64,000 nucleotides of DNA from Chroococcidiopsis sp. CCMEE 29. GTDB taxonomy: Bacteria; Cyanobacteriota; Cyanobacteriia; Cyanobacteriales; Chroococcidiopsidaceae. Within the stretch, counting starts at the first letter, position 1. Each line of letters opens with the position of its first letter. The DNA lies in NCBI RefSeq assembly GCF_023558375.1, contig NZ_CP083761.1, positions 1,415,001-1,479,000 of the forward strand, given 5' to 3'. Shown here piece by piece: positions 17,352 through 27,164 of the stretch. Made by a program: the position numbers and the translations under genes. The notes below the pieces were generated by a model. That model ran no database searches, had not been told where the DNA came from, and saw only the letters and a program-made list of their open reading frames with translations.

Positions 17352-17729
17352 CTACGCCGCGCTGCTGGTTTCATTCTTGACCTCGGTTTTGATGACGAAA
17401 GCCCTTAATTCGACAATCTTACCGCCGCGAAAGCGCCAGACATCGCAGTATGAGTAATGAGCCGCTTTCCCATCTTCGTCCTTCATTGTGATGTTGCCGA
17501 GTGCCGTGACGAAATCACCCTCAGCGATTAAGTTAGCAACCATGAACTTTGGTGGCTCTACATACGTCGTTGCCATCCATTGGCGAACGGCTTCTTTTCC
17601 TTTAAGGGTCTTGTCGCCTACAAATGTCCATTGCGTGTCGTCGGCGCAGAACGACAAGAATCCTTCATTATTGCCTTCAGCGATCGCCGCGTTTGCCTTT
17701 TCTAAGATCGCTTTATTTTTTTCTGACAT
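17352..17729 (-). CDS. SnoaL/NTF2-like protein
   Basis: I choose the ATG at 17727-17729 (MSEKNKAILEKANAAIAEGN), preceded by a good AGGAGAG. The 125-residue protein has the NTF2-fold pattern FLSFCADDTQWTFVGD, GKEAVRQWMATTY, FVTALGNITMKDEDGK and YCDVWRFRGGKIVELRAF. Such proteins are small ligand-binding or isomerase-like domains; the substrate is unknown. Its upstream leader is shared with the ester cyclase-like gene at 36865. Confidence 0.85.
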   Translation of the reverse strand: MSEKNKAILEKANAAIAEGNNEGFLSFCADDTQWTFVGDKTLKGKEAVRQWMATTYVEPPKFMVANLIAEGDFVTALGNITMKDEDGKAAHYSYCDVWRFRGGKIVELRAFVIKTEVKNETSSAA

Positions 17730-18072
17730 TTGAATCTCTCCTTTGTTGGTAGTGGTATTTCGTAAAGGACAGAGGAAAATACCCAATTCTGAAAGCTTTA
17801 CATGGCATGACCTCTGGAATTAGCAATTATTCTCTATCCTTTAACAAATAGGACTACCCCTTTGTTCAAGTGGATGCTTTAACAGAGTGGTCTCTCTACC
17901 AACGCATCCTTTTCCTATTTCAATCAAGATTGACCTTCAGCACAGAATTAAACTGCGATTCGTCCTATCAACACCATCACCTTTAGTAAATTTGCTGATG
18001 GTTTTATGAACTTACAAGATCACCGACGACTCTTCCTTGGCAAAAGGTTGCTGTCTTTCAAGGAATGTCAAA
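17730..18072. other. Intergenic region with a leader shared with 37472-37535
   Basis: No gene is visible. About 60 bp around 17862-17922 (TTCAAGTGGATGCTTTAAC ... GGTCTCTCTACC) recur upstream of the SnoaL-type gene at 36865-37458 (37472-37535). At 17918-17933 the string ATTTCAATCAAGATTG also appears near 43408-43424 upstream of a dehydrogenase. I read the first as a shared promoter or leader; no terminator is obvious. Confidence 0.55.
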
Positions 18073-18240
18073 TCAAGGCCGCAGCAACTGTTTCAATTGC
18101 TCGATCGACCAAGCACCAAATATGATTCCTAACGCTCCCACAAATCCTATCAGGGGAGGCGCAGGTAATGGCAATTTCAGCCATCCAAACAAAACACCGA
18201 CAATCCAACCTGCGACTAAAGAGAGGATGATTTCTTTCAT
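18073..18240 (-). CDS. XapX domain protein
   Basis: From the ATG at 18238-18240 a 55-residue product reads KEIILSLVAGWIVGVLFGWL and PLPAPPLIGFVGALGIIFG. These are the two short membrane helices and the PAP loop of the XapX (DUF1427) family. An alternative upstream start would add a basic 30-residue extension without family support. XapX proteins are small membrane proteins of unknown function, often beside detoxification genes, as here. Confidence 0.8.
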   Translation of the reverse strand: MKEIILSLVAGWIVGVLFGWLKLPLPAPPLIGFVGALGIIFGAWSIEQLKQLLRP

Positions 18241-18333
18241 GATTGCAATGAGTTGATTCCTAAAGTGCTGCTGTTGCCTCAATCTCAACTTGCGACTAAC
18301 TCTTCGCTGGGTTGTCTGGACACGTTGCAATCA

Positions 18334-19125
18334 TCACTCCAATTCAAACCATGTGCCCGGTTCCCACGTTGTTGCTCGGATTTGGAACTCCCGCGATTTG
18401 CTTTGAAGACGCTCGACGGGATGTAGTGTCTCAACATAGGCTCCCGCTTTATTCAATGATGCGTAATGGATTGGTACGACTGCTTCTGCATGGATGATGT
18501 AGGCTGCAATCGCCGCTTCCTCTGGAGTCAGTGTCGCCTCTAATGGACTTGGCGGTTGAAGATGAGGCAAGTCGCATACCGGAGCGTTAATTGGCAAAAA
18601 TGCGACGTTGAAGTGCCTAAATCGGTGCGCGATTCTCCACCAGAAGCCATGAAATAGCGTATCGCCAGCGTGAATGATCCGTCGTCCGCCGCATTCAACA
18701 ATCCAGCTATACTGTGGATCTCCAAAGCCGTCGACAGCAGGGGCCGAGAATATTTGAAAAGGCCCGACTTGATGCTCTTCCCAGATCCCTACAATCTCGA
18801 CCGCAAGGTTGTTGCGAGTAAACTTCAATTCTGCGATCGAAGTCATTTTGAGATCGTCCTTGTCACCAGTGGCAGGTTCAGGGCGGAAAACTGGAGCACC
18901 CTCTCGAAGAATGTCTGCTAGAGCATCAGGATCCGCATGATCAGCATGGAGATGCGTTAGAAGTGCGGCAGTAGCATTCCCACGATTCGATGCCGCTGGA
19001 AACGGCTCCTCAGAGCTACGCAGCAGAGGTGCCATCGGTGATTTGTCCTGCACGTAATCGATAACAAGGGTTTCACCGTCACATTCGATTTCGACCCCAG
19101 CCCAACCCAAACGTCTCAACCTCAT
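18334..19125 (-). CDS. MBL-fold metallo-hydrolase (UlaG-like)
   Basis: The 263-residue protein shows the metallo-beta-lactamase fold: LLTHLHADHADPDAL (HxHxDH), IHAGDTLFHGFW (bridging Asp) and VVPIHYASL (last His). The lactonase-like UlaG group shares this spacing. A strong AAGGAG precedes the ATG. About 50 bp upstream of the start lies promoter block A (19176-19234), the best-placed copy in the window. Substrate unknown; it lies in the detoxification-type island. Confidence 0.88.
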   Translation of the reverse strand: MRLRRLGWAGVEIECDGETLVIDYVQDKSPMAPLLRSSEEPFPAASNRGNATAALLTHLHADHADPDALADILREGAPVFRPEPATGDKDDLKMTSIAELKFTRNNLAVEIVGIWEEHQVGPFQIFSAPAVDGFGDPQYSWIVECGGRRIIHAGDTLFHGFWWRIAHRFRHFNVAFLPINAPVCDLPHLQPPSPLEATLTPEEAAIAAYIIHAEAVVPIHYASLNKAGAYVETLHPVERLQSKSREFQIRATTWEPGTWFELE

Positions 19126-19175
19126 TGCCTTTTCTCCTTAACAAATGTCACACAACTGCTTGCTTTACTAACTTG

Positions 19176-19234
19176 AGTGTATTGAGTTCCAATGCTTGAT
19201 TTCTTCCAGATTCTTAGGGTGAAGCGCAAGTTCG
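19176..19234 (-). promoter_or_regulatory. Conserved promoter block (copy A) for the MBL-fold gene
   Basis: The minus strand carries CTAAGAATCTG (complement at about 19207-19217), then AAGCATTGGAACT and a -10-like TACACT (complement AGTGTA at 19176-19181). The box-to-hexamer distance is 32 bp. A weaker second half-site lies 21 bp further upstream (19229-19234). The predicted start of transcription gives a leader of about 45 nt before the ATG at 19125. Confidence 0.6.
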
Positions 19235-19258
19235 TTTCGGCAGCATCCGATTTAGACA

Positions 19259-19636
19259 CTAATGTTCAGAATTCACTTGCCATGTAATCACAATGATTTC
19301 TGCAACCACTAAGACAACTAATAGCCGCGAAAACGCTCGTAAAATGGCTTCCATCGTCCAGTTCTGACTCTGAACATCCCAGATCATCCAAACAATGTTC
19401 ACTCCAATCACCAACCAGGGTAGAATTACCGCTGAATTCCGTCTGCGATAGAAGCGGATCGTCGTCTCCCGCCAAAATGGGAAGGTGCTAAGGAGACAAA
19501 CAATGTAGGAGGCTCCTGCACTGATGAACAAGCTGGTTTGAAGACCCGAAGGCAGGTTTGGGTATCCAAGCGCGATCGCCGTCAGACAAACTCCCAGCGC
19601 GAGGTACAGGAAAGTAAACCAGGTAAATCGTTTCAT
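19259..19636 (-). CDS. Four-helix membrane protein of unknown function
   Basis: From the ATG at 19634-19636 (MKRFTWFTFLYLALGVCLTA) the 125-residue product has four hydrophobic segments (FLYLALGVCLTAIALG, LFISAGASYIVCLLS, VILPWLVIGVNIVWMIW, LLVVLVVAEIIVITW) separated by short charged loops (FWRETTIRFYRRRN). No catalytic motif is visible. The longer reading from 19693 lacks a ribosome-binding site. Confidence 0.7.
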   Translation of the reverse strand: MKRFTWFTFLYLALGVCLTAIALGYPNLPSGLQTSLFISAGASYIVCLLSTFPFWRETTIRFYRRRNSAVILPWLVIGVNIVWMIWDVQSQNWTMEAILRAFSRLLVVLVVAEIIVITWQVNSEH

Positions 19637-19656
19637 TATTCCTGCTCCGGTGAAGC

Positions 19657-19857
19657 TTATTCTCTGTACCAGACACGCACACATTGAAAGCAATTGATTG
19701 TAACGCCCTGACTGATCATCACTGGGTGGAAACTATTACTGACCGTCAATCCATAGTCGCCATCACTTGTGCCTTCAATCTGATCGGGTAAAACAACGGT
19801 TTCCACATTGATCACCTGTATCGTTGTATGTTCGATCCACTGATTGACAGTACTCAC
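19657..19857 (-). CDS. Small hypothetical protein
   Basis: A 66-codon frame begins with GTG and reads STVNQWIEHTTIQVINVETVVLPDQIEGTSDGDYG and ends CVRVWYRE. I do not recognise a family. The composition looks protein-like, without low-complexity sequence. It may also be a decayed remnant. Stop at 19657 lies just upstream of the membrane protein gene on the same strand. Confidence 0.4.
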   Translation of the reverse strand: MSTVNQWIEHTTIQVINVETVVLPDQIEGTSDGDYGLTVSNSFHPVMISQGVTINCFQCVRVWYRE

Positions 19858-20038
19858 AACCTCAGAGAAGGATTCATAATCGGAAGCTCCGCCGAAGGGT
19901 CCCCGCTCAGTAATCCGAGGCGCAAAATCTTTGCACTAAATCATGTTATTCACCACCTTAAAATTGTAGAGTTGATCAATTCAAGAAATCATTGTGGGGT
20001 GTTGATGAATCCATTCACTGTGGTTCCACTCTCAACAA

Positions 20039-20794
20039 TCAACTCGCTGTATATCCGCCATCGATCGCTAAGGGTTGTCCAGTGATATAGCTGGCAGCAT
20101 CAGAGCAGAGAAACACAACCGCTTGAGCAATTTCCGTTGCCTGACCGATCCGACCCATTGGAACCCAAGACCCAAGATCATCGAACGTGATGCCCATCTG
20201 GTCAGCGCTACGAGCCATGAGGTCAGTCGCAATCGGACCTGGATTGACAGCATTGATCCGAATGCCCTGTTTGGCATAATCGAGAGCAGCCGATCGCGTT
20301 AGCCCCATCACTGCATGTTTGCTGGCAACGTAAGGAGAGATCCCCGGAAGCGCAACGAGACCATTCGTTGATGAATTGTTCACGATCGCGCCTGCGCCTT
20401 GGGTTAGCATCTGCTGAATTTCGTATTTCATACACAAGAATAGCCCTCGTGCATTGATCGACATGATCTTGTCAAAATCCTCGATCGATTGTTCATGCAA
20501 TGGTGTAACAACAAGATCGATTCCAGCATTGTTAAAGGCACAATCGAGTTTGCCGTAGGTTGCGATCGCTTTCTGCACCAATTCTCGGACATCCACCTCA
20601 CTCGATACATCTGATTTCACGAACAAGCATTCTGCCCCAGTCTTGCGAATCAAATCAGCCGTTTCTTCACCTTCTACACTGCGTATGTCCGAGAAGACCA
20701 CTTTGGCTCCCGCAGCACCGAAGGCGATCGCGGTTGCTCGACCAATTCCCGATGCACCTCCAGTGACTAGCGCCACTTTATCCTGAAGTATCAT
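20039..20794 (-). CDS. Short-chain dehydrogenase/reductase (SDR), classical type
   Basis: The 251-residue protein has TGGASGIGRA (cofactor loop), a DIRS segment after beta-2 (Asp at the end, favouring NAD over NADP), CAFNNAGID, IVNNSSTNG (catalytic Ser) and YVASKHAVMG (YxxxK). The end ITGQPLAIDGGYTAS is typical of glucose-1-dehydrogenase-like SDRs. An AGGAGA precedes the ATG. Paralogues lie at 35124 and 42618. Intact; substrate unknown. Confidence 0.92.
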   Translation of the reverse strand: MILQDKVALVTGGASGIGRATAIAFGAAGAKVVFSDIRSVEGEETADLIRKTGAECLFVKSDVSSEVDVRELVQKAIATYGKLDCAFNNAGIDLVVTPLHEQSIEDFDKIMSINARGLFLCMKYEIQQMLTQGAGAIVNNSSTNGLVALPGISPYVASKHAVMGLTRSAALDYAKQGIRINAVNPGPIATDLMARSADQMGITFDDLGSWVPMGRIGQATEIAQAVVFLCSDAASYITGQPLAIDGGYTAS

Positions 20795-20874
20795 TCTATT
20801 TCTCCTAAAATCAAGTCTGGTTGTTCTCTCTTGAAATGATCATGAAATCGCTTTAGAAAAAAGCTTAGACAAAT

Positions 20875-21660
20875 CTATCTTGCCAGCAAAAAACTAAGAG
20901 CAAAGGAAAAGGCATGAAAGCTGACATGGGATAACATCGCAGCCTCAAGCGAGTATTGCCAAAAGAGCCAACCAAAAGCAATGCCAGCAATCCCATTCAG
21001 TAACAACGCCCGAATAATCACAAGTGGAGTGAGTGGAACTACCGCGGCAGTCGCTGGCAGGTGTAGTAGTCCAAATACCAACGCGGCTAGAACGATCGCA
21101 CCCTGATAAATCCCTGGACTTGGCAACGCAACGCCTTGTTTTAGCCCTTTCCACGCGATCCAAACAAGCAGCGACATTAATCCCCAGCGCATCAAAATTT
21201 CCTCAGTGATGCCGCCATAGAACATTGCTGTGAGCAAATTCAACCCACTTGGCTCTGTATTATTGGCTGCCCGTAGCGCTTCAGGTAGGACAGGTTGCAT
21301 CCACTGATCGAGCAACAAGACAACGATCGCCGCCGCTGCACCGACACCCAAACTCCACTTCATCTCAACAGCAAAAGATAGAGACTTAGCGGTATGAAAC
21401 ACCCAATGATCAATCAAATGTGAGCGTAATCCAACACGGTAGGCACAGCCAATCCCAATCAGAATGCTGATTGTCAGTAAGACTGCATACTGTAGTCCTT
21501 GCAGAAGCATTAAAATCCATAGTGGCGGCACTTTTTCTAGTATTTCTGGAGACAGTTTTGCTAACTGTTGCTCGACTACAGAAATAGACGCGATCGTGAC
21601 CATGACAATTCCCACACTGCCCAACCCAAATAGAATCCCGAATTGTTTCAGAATTGCCAT
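20875..21660 (-). CDS. CPBP family intramembrane protease, start region separated from its ribosome-binding site by IS630
   Basis: The product has about seven hydrophobic segments and the CPBP (Abi/CAAX protease-like) motifs GGITEEILMRWGL (EExxxR), FGLLHLP and LSHVSFHAF. The natural ATG is at 21658-21660. An IS630 copy sits one base in front of it (TA duplication at 21661-21662). The sequence beyond the IS (22779 onwards, minus strand) ends in GGAG followed by about nine bases, so joining the flanks restores a normal ribosome-binding site. The IS end offers an in-frame ATG (21675), giving MLWLVMAIL at the N-terminus, but without a clear Shine-Dalgarno. Confidence 0.85.
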   Translation of the reverse strand: MAILKQFGILFGLGSVGIVMVTIASISVVEQQLAKLSPEILEKVPPLWILMLLQGLQYAVLLTISILIGIGCAYRVGLRSHLIDHWVFHTAKSLSFAVEMKWSLGVGAAAAIVVLLLDQWMQPVLPEALRAANNTEPSGLNLLTAMFYGGITEEILMRWGLMSLLVWIAWKGLKQGVALPSPGIYQGAIVLAALVFGLLHLPATAAVVPLTPLVIIRALLLNGIAGIAFGWLFWQYSLEAAMLSHVSFHAFSFALSFLLAR

Positions 21661-21662
21661 TA

Positions 21663-23134
<1,472 letters not shown>

Positions 23135-23818
23135 TCAAACAGAGCGAAGCAACTTCAGCAACTCTTTCGCTGCGGGTTCCGAAGATGCCGGATTCTGTCC
23201 AGTCACGAGCCTCCCGTCCACTTGGACATAGGGAACCCAGTTGGCGGTTTTGCTGTAGATGCTACCCCGTTCCCTTAGCTGGTCTTCCAACAAGAAAGGT
23301 ACGATCGCGGTCAAGCCCACCGCTTCTTCTTCTGCATTCGTGAACCCGGTCACGCGCTTGCCTTTGATCAGATACTCGCCGTCCTTTCCGCGCACATTGA
23401 TCAACGCGGCTGGCGCGTGACACACTGCACCGACTGGCTTGTCGAACTTCACGAAGGCTTCGATCAGGGAGATCGATGTTGCGTTGTCAGGCATATCCCA
23501 CATCGGGCCATGTCCGCCGGGGTAGAAGACTGCGTCGAAATCGTCTGCGGACACGTCGGCTAGCTTTTTCGTGTTGGCAAGTTCAGCCTGTGCAGCGGTG
23601 TCGGTGCGGAAGCGCTTCGTTAATTCGGTCTGGTTCTCGGGTAGATCGCTTTTCGGATCGAGCGGCGGCTGTCCGCCCTTCGGCGAAGCCAGCGTAATCG
23701 CCGCTCCGGCATCCTTCAGCACGTAATAGGGAGCGGCGAACTCTTCCAGCCAGAAACCCGTTTTCTTTCCGGTGTCGCCGAGTTGGTCATGAGACGTGAG
23801 AATAATGAGAATCTTCAT
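23135..23818 (-). CDS. DJ-1/PfpI family protein (type 1 glutamine amidotransferase-like)
   Basis: The 227-residue protein resembles Hsp31/glyoxalase III-type DJ-1 proteins: LTSHDQLGDTGKKTGFWLEEFAAPYY, ITLASPKGGQPPLDP, VFYPGGHGPMWDM, the nucleophile Cys in AVCHAPAAL and NAEEEAVGL. These enzymes convert methylglyoxal or act as protein deglycases/chaperones. A strong AAGGAG precedes the ATG. A 42-codon frame ends at this start codon (TGA overlapping ATG by 2 bp), so translation may be coupled. GC content appears higher than in neighbouring cyanobacterial genes. Confidence 0.9.
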   Translation of the reverse strand: MKILIILTSHDQLGDTGKKTGFWLEEFAAPYYVLKDAGAAITLASPKGGQPPLDPKSDLPENQTELTKRFRTDTAAQAELANTKKLADVSADDFDAVFYPGGHGPMWDMPDNATSISLIEAFVKFDKPVGAVCHAPAALINVRGKDGEYLIKGKRVTGFTNAEEEAVGLTAIVPFLLEDQLRERGSIYSKTANWVPYVQVDGRLVTGQNPASSEPAAKELLKLLRSV

Positions 23819-23943
23819 AGCAAATCTCCTTCTGTTTGAGAACCTATCTTGAAACGCCAGCGTACCGCCACTCCACGACCTGACTCATTCACTTCTTGCA
23901 CTGCCGTTACCAGTGCAACTTTGCCTGTAAGTGTTGTCGTCAT
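23815..23943 (-). pseudogene. SDR start fused to an unrelated tail; 42-codon frame upstream of the DJ-1 gene
   Basis: The frame begins TTTLTGKVALVT, the first strand and turn of an SDR dehydrogenase, then switches to AVQEVNESGRGVAVRWRFKI, which is not SDR. It stops with TGA overlapping the DJ-1 ATG. It looks like a deletion joint between two genes that happens to keep an open frame. It could act as a leader peptide for coupled translation. A partial copy of the promoter block (TTACGATGATTTGTCAGAT) lies just upstream at about 23953-23985. Confidence 0.6.
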
Positions 23944-24011
23944 GATGTACTCCCTTTCTTACGATGATTTGTCAGATTTCGATGGTATTCACTTCAATCG
24001 ATCTTTCGCGG

Positions 24012-24737
24012 CTAGTCGCGCCCTGCCACAATAATCTTTTCGGCTAAACCGACCGGGTTAGAAAATATCACCTCATGACCACCCGGCATTTGCACGAGCC
24101 GAAATAGTCCCAAGCGGCTAGACATCCTGGGATGCCAACCCCACTCCCCTTGAGGTAGGACATTGTCTTCTGTACAGTAGAGGTAACTTTTAGGAATGGG
24201 CAGCGAGTAAAACTGCTTCAGGTCTAATTTGTCAATAAACGGTTGATACGGTTCAGGTGACAATTGTGCGTAACTCGATTGTGCTAGGTCGAGGTCAGCA
24301 TCGTTGAGAAATGTTTCTCGCCAAACATCGAACGGCATCATCATCGTATTATCACCCGATGCTTCAACTAGATCATCGATTAGCTCTTGAGTGGGAAATG
24401 GAAGGTTATCTCTGAGGCTCTCACCATCATTCAGGACAAAAGCATCGAAGAAGATCAGCCGTCGAATTCGAGTGCTAATTGTTTCAGCAACTTTGGCAAT
24501 AATTGTGCCGCCGAAACTATGTCCAAGTAGGACGATATCGGTTAAGTCTTTATCAATGATGTAATCGGCGATCGACTGTGTACATTGAGCATGGTTGACG
24601 TTTTTACTCACGCCTTTTCCATGTCCGGCGATCGTAGGAGCAAAAGCCTGATGTCCTCTCGCTTCTAAATGGTTGATGACCGCTTTCCAAGCAGAACCAT
24701 CGTGCCACGAGCCATGAACTAAAACAAAAGTTGACAT
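24012..24737 (-). CDS. Alpha/beta hydrolase (salicylate esterase / hydroxynitrile lyase-like)
   Basis: From the ATG at 24735-24737, preceded by GAGGAA, the product reads STFVLVHGSWHDGSAWKAV, APTIAGHG, LLGHSFGGTIIAK (nucleophile Ser), YLYCTEDNVLPQ (acid region) and MPGGHEVIFSNP (catalytic His). This is the compact plant-esterase-like group of hydrolases. About 241 residues and intact. The cupin gene ends 39 bp upstream on the same strand, so they may form an operon. Confidence 0.88.
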   Translation of the reverse strand: MSTFVLVHGSWHDGSAWKAVINHLEARGHQAFAPTIAGHGKGVSKNVNHAQCTQSIADYIIDKDLTDIVLLGHSFGGTIIAKVAETISTRIRRLIFFDAFVLNDGESLRDNLPFPTQELIDDLVEASGDNTMMMPFDVWRETFLNDADLDLAQSSYAQLSPEPYQPFIDKLDLKQFYSLPIPKSYLYCTEDNVLPQGEWGWHPRMSSRLGLFRLVQMPGGHEVIFSNPVGLAEKIIVAGRD

Positions 24738-24775
24738 CGGATGATTCCTCAACAAATACTGGGCAGCGATTGGGA

Positions 24776-25135
24776 TCAATAGACCGTTTCGTTTTCTTTG
24801 CGCCAAGCTGGATCAACAATGCAAATGAAACTGAGCGGTTCACGACCTGCGTTGCGAATGGATTGTTTCGCATTTGGCGGAATGTAAATGGCATCTCCAG
24901 GTTCGACAGCTTGAGACTCGTCGTTGATGAACATCTCACCGTTGCCCGTCAAGATGTAATACACTTCTGAAGTGTCGAGCGAATGCAGGGTTGAGGTTTC
25001 GCCAACGAGTACGATCGCATGAGCAAGGCTATATCGCAGTGCTAAGGGTTGTTTATCGGGATGTAACAATTCTCGCAGAAGGGTATTGTCACCTGCAATG
25101 AATTCTGGACACGATTGTAGTTTTTGGATAAACAT
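24776..25135 (-). CDS. Cupin domain protein
   Basis: The product (from the ATG at 25133-25135; an in-frame GTG at 25159 would add eight residues) contains a single cupin: LLHPDKQPLALRYSLAHAIV, TLHSLDTSEVYYILTGNGEMFI (metal-site motif 1 variant with His and Glu) and VEPGDAIYIPPNAKQSIRN (motif 2). Small cupins of this kind bind a metal and a small ligand. It precedes the esterase-like gene, and both are in the minus-strand island. Confidence 0.85.
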   Translation of the reverse strand: MFIQKLQSCPEFIAGDNTLLRELLHPDKQPLALRYSLAHAIVLVGETSTLHSLDTSEVYYILTGNGEMFINDESQAVEPGDAIYIPPNAKQSIRNAGREPLSFICIVDPAWRKENETVY

Positions 25136-25185
25136 GAGTGTTTGGTGGGTAGTACTCACTAAGGAAAGATAGAACAGTCTGGACG

Positions 25186-25350
25186 TTAATCAAGTATCAA
25201 CTTGTGGAGGTACTGGCTTCTAGCAAGCCGTTTGAGTAAAGTTGGATCGGCTGTAGAAGCCAGGTTGTTCAACTGATATGGGTCTTGCTTGATCTCGTAG
25301 AGTTCCTTTGCCCCAGTCTCATATTGCTCATTCGCCTTGAGTCCTCTCAT
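25186..25350 (-). pseudogene. Sulfatase, C-terminal fragment
   Basis: In one minus frame the sequence reads NEQYETGAKELYEIKQDPYQLNNLA, then a short tail ending KLILD and TAA at 25186. This is the KELYDLxxDPxQLxNL closing motif of arylsulfatase-type enzymes. Nothing of the catalytic domain remains, and the fragment meets the end of the SnoaL-like gene. Confidence 0.7.
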
Positions 25351-25754
25351 TGAAACAGGCTCTTCACTGCTGTATCGATACCCTCACCAACGGCTTGCAC
25401 GGGTTCCATATACAAACGCGCCCACTTTATTCGATCTGCTTCTATGCCTACAATGCTCACTCCACGCATATCAAGCTGGATACCATTGCCGCGAGTACCG
25501 AAATAGTGCCATTCGATCCAGGCAGTATCACCCGCAACGGTTAAACGGAGTAACTCGGCGTGAAAGTCCGGAACATCCTGGAAGATGATTGACCAATTTT
25601 TACGGACTTGCTCAATTCCCTCGAAGGCTCGAGCGGGATGGAGAGGTTGCTCGCCCTGAAAGCTGGGTGCAAAACAGGCTAAAAGCGTTTCCAGGTTATG
25701 TTCGTTTAGTGCTTGGTGCAGTCGCTCTACAACAATGCTCTGGCTAGATTTCAT
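25347..25754 (-). CDS. SnoaL-like polyketide cyclase family protein
   Basis: The 135-residue NTF2-fold protein reads ALNEHNLETLLACFAPSFQGEQP, FEGIEQVRKNWSIIFQDVPDF, DTAWIEWHYFGTRGNG, LDMRGVSIVGIEADRI and WARLYMEPVQ. That is the ester-cyclase branch of the SnoaL family. An ACGGAG precedes the ATG. A dead paralogue lies at 44212-44621. Substrate unknown. Confidence 0.87.
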   Translation of the reverse strand: MKSSQSIVVERLHQALNEHNLETLLACFAPSFQGEQPLHPARAFEGIEQVRKNWSIIFQDVPDFHAELLRLTVAGDTAWIEWHYFGTRGNGIQLDMRGVSIVGIEADRIKWARLYMEPVQAVGEGIDTAVKSLFQ

Positions 25755-25780
25755 GATTTCTCCGTTGTTAACAATTTGGA

Positions 25781-25872
25781 TTAGTTTTTCTTGAGGAAGT
25801 CAAGCAAGACAGGATTCACCCGATCGGCATGAGTCCAGTTGATGGCATGCGGTCCGCCAGGAATGACAACAA
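25781..25872 (-). pseudogene. Alpha/beta hydrolase, C-terminal fragment
   Basis: The minus strand reads LVVIPGGPHAINWTHADRV followed by NPVLLDFLKKN and TAA. It is almost the same as the end of the intact hydrolase at 29514, including the catalytic His. It is joined directly to a truncated cupin gene. It could have come from the same lost gene as the N-terminal fragment at 22829, or from a third copy. Confidence 0.8.
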
Positions 25873-26112
25873 GTAAAATTTGTTCTCTCCTGCCCAGACC
25901 GTGAATTCTCCTTCCAGCACATAGAGTTGTTCCGAATAGCGCGTGTGGAGATGAGGAGGAGTCTGGGAGCCAGGTGGGGAGTAACCTTCAATTAGATCGT
26001 TCTGTCCTCCGGTCGTGGTGCGATCAGCAAGGATGGTAAGGTAAGAACCAAAAAACCACAAAGATTGCATCATTAGATCGCTCTGTAGATTTGATATGTA
26101 ATTAACACGCAT
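25873..26112 (-). pseudogene. Cupin domain protein, truncated at a deletion joint
   Basis: From the ATG at 26110-26112 the product reads QSLWFFGSYLTILADRTTTGG, SPPGSQTPPHLHTRYSEQLYVLEGEF (cupin motif 1 with HLH and Glu) and TVWAGENKF. It then enters the hydrolase fragment out of frame and stops at 25816. Cupin motif 2 is missing, so the metal site is incomplete. Confidence 0.78.
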
Positions 26113-26189
26113 GACTTTCCCTACTCTCTTGGTCTATGAAACTAGACCAGCCACGATGCTTGTTCTGATGAAGATTGAATTACCTTGAT

Positions 26190-27110
26190 TTAGACGAAAT
26201 CTTCCATAATCAGAGAGTGATTTAAGCCGCCAGCAGCAACGCTACCCTGAAAAACAGCAGCGGCGATCACTTGCATGGGTGAAGTGATGTCACCTGCCGC
26301 ATAAACGCCTTTGACGCTAGTTTCGTTAAAAACATTGGTCGTCTTGATTAAATTGAATTCATTCAACTCACAGCCTAACTTTTCAGCTAGGTTTGAACGG
26401 AGTGTTTGCTTTGGTCGGATCAGTATTCCGCGACGCGCAATTTTCTCGTTTGTCTCAAAAACGATGTTTTCTAATTGTCCGTTATCGCCTTCGAGTCGGA
26501 TGATTTTCTCTTCGCGAACAAGGATTTTGTGGTTTTCCAACAGTGTCCTTTGATCAGCGGTTAGATCGGCTTTGCCGTTGGTGCAGAGGACTAAATCAGC
26601 ACTCCAATTTTTCAGCAATGCCGCCATTTCGATGCCCGTTTCGCTATTTCCAACAATGGCAAGCGGCTCGTCGCGCACTTCCCAGGCATGGCAATAGGGA
26701 CAATGGAACACGCTTTTGCCCCAGAAATCACCAAAGTTTTCGAGAGCTGGAAATTCATCCATTACCCCGAAAGCCAGCAAAATTTTGCGCGTTTTTTTTA
26801 TCGTGCCATCCTCAAACACAACTTCAAATTGATTGCCGGATGGGTTGATTTCCTTGACCTCGATCGCTTGAAATTCAACGCTTTTATAAGGTTTGAGTTG
26901 GTCGCACCCGATGCTCAAAAGTTCATGCGGACTGATGCCATCGCGGGTGAAAAAGCTGTGCGACTCGTCGGTGGGAGCGTTACGCGGATTCCCTTTGTCG
27001 CAGACTAACACTCGACGGCGACTTCTGCCTAAAACCAGTGCCGCACTGAGTCCAGCGGAACCGCCACCGACAATAACGCACTCGTAAATCTCTTTGTTTT
27101 GGTTCATCAT
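26190..27110 (-). CDS. FAD-dependent thioredoxin reductase-like oxidoreductase
   Basis: From the ATG at 27108-27110 the protein has CVIVGGGSAGLSAALVLGRSRR (FAD site), DESHSFFTRDG, KSVFHCPYCHAWEV (a CPYC motif in the disulfide position), LAIVGNSETGIEMA (second nucleotide site) and KGVYAAGDITSPMQVI (FAD closing motif). The order is that of the low-molecular-weight TrxR group, but the CPYCHAWE version belongs to the branch often found next to antibiotic or xenobiotic genes, whose substrate is generally not thioredoxin. About 306 residues, intact. Confidence 0.88.
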   Translation of the reverse strand: MMNQNKEIYECVIVGGGSAGLSAALVLGRSRRRVLVCDKGNPRNAPTDESHSFFTRDGISPHELLSIGCDQLKPYKSVEFQAIEVKEINPSGNQFEVVFEDGTIKKTRKILLAFGVMDEFPALENFGDFWGKSVFHCPYCHAWEVRDEPLAIVGNSETGIEMAALLKNWSADLVLCTNGKADLTADQRTLLENHKILVREEKIIRLEGDNGQLENIVFETNEKIARRGILIRPKQTLRSNLAEKLGCELNEFNLIKTTNVFNETSVKGVYAAGDITSPMQVIAAAVFQGSVAAGGLNHSLIMEDFV

Positions 27111-27164
27111 CTTTTTCTGTTCTCTAACTGAATAGACAGTCACTCCAAACTTATACACTCCGCC

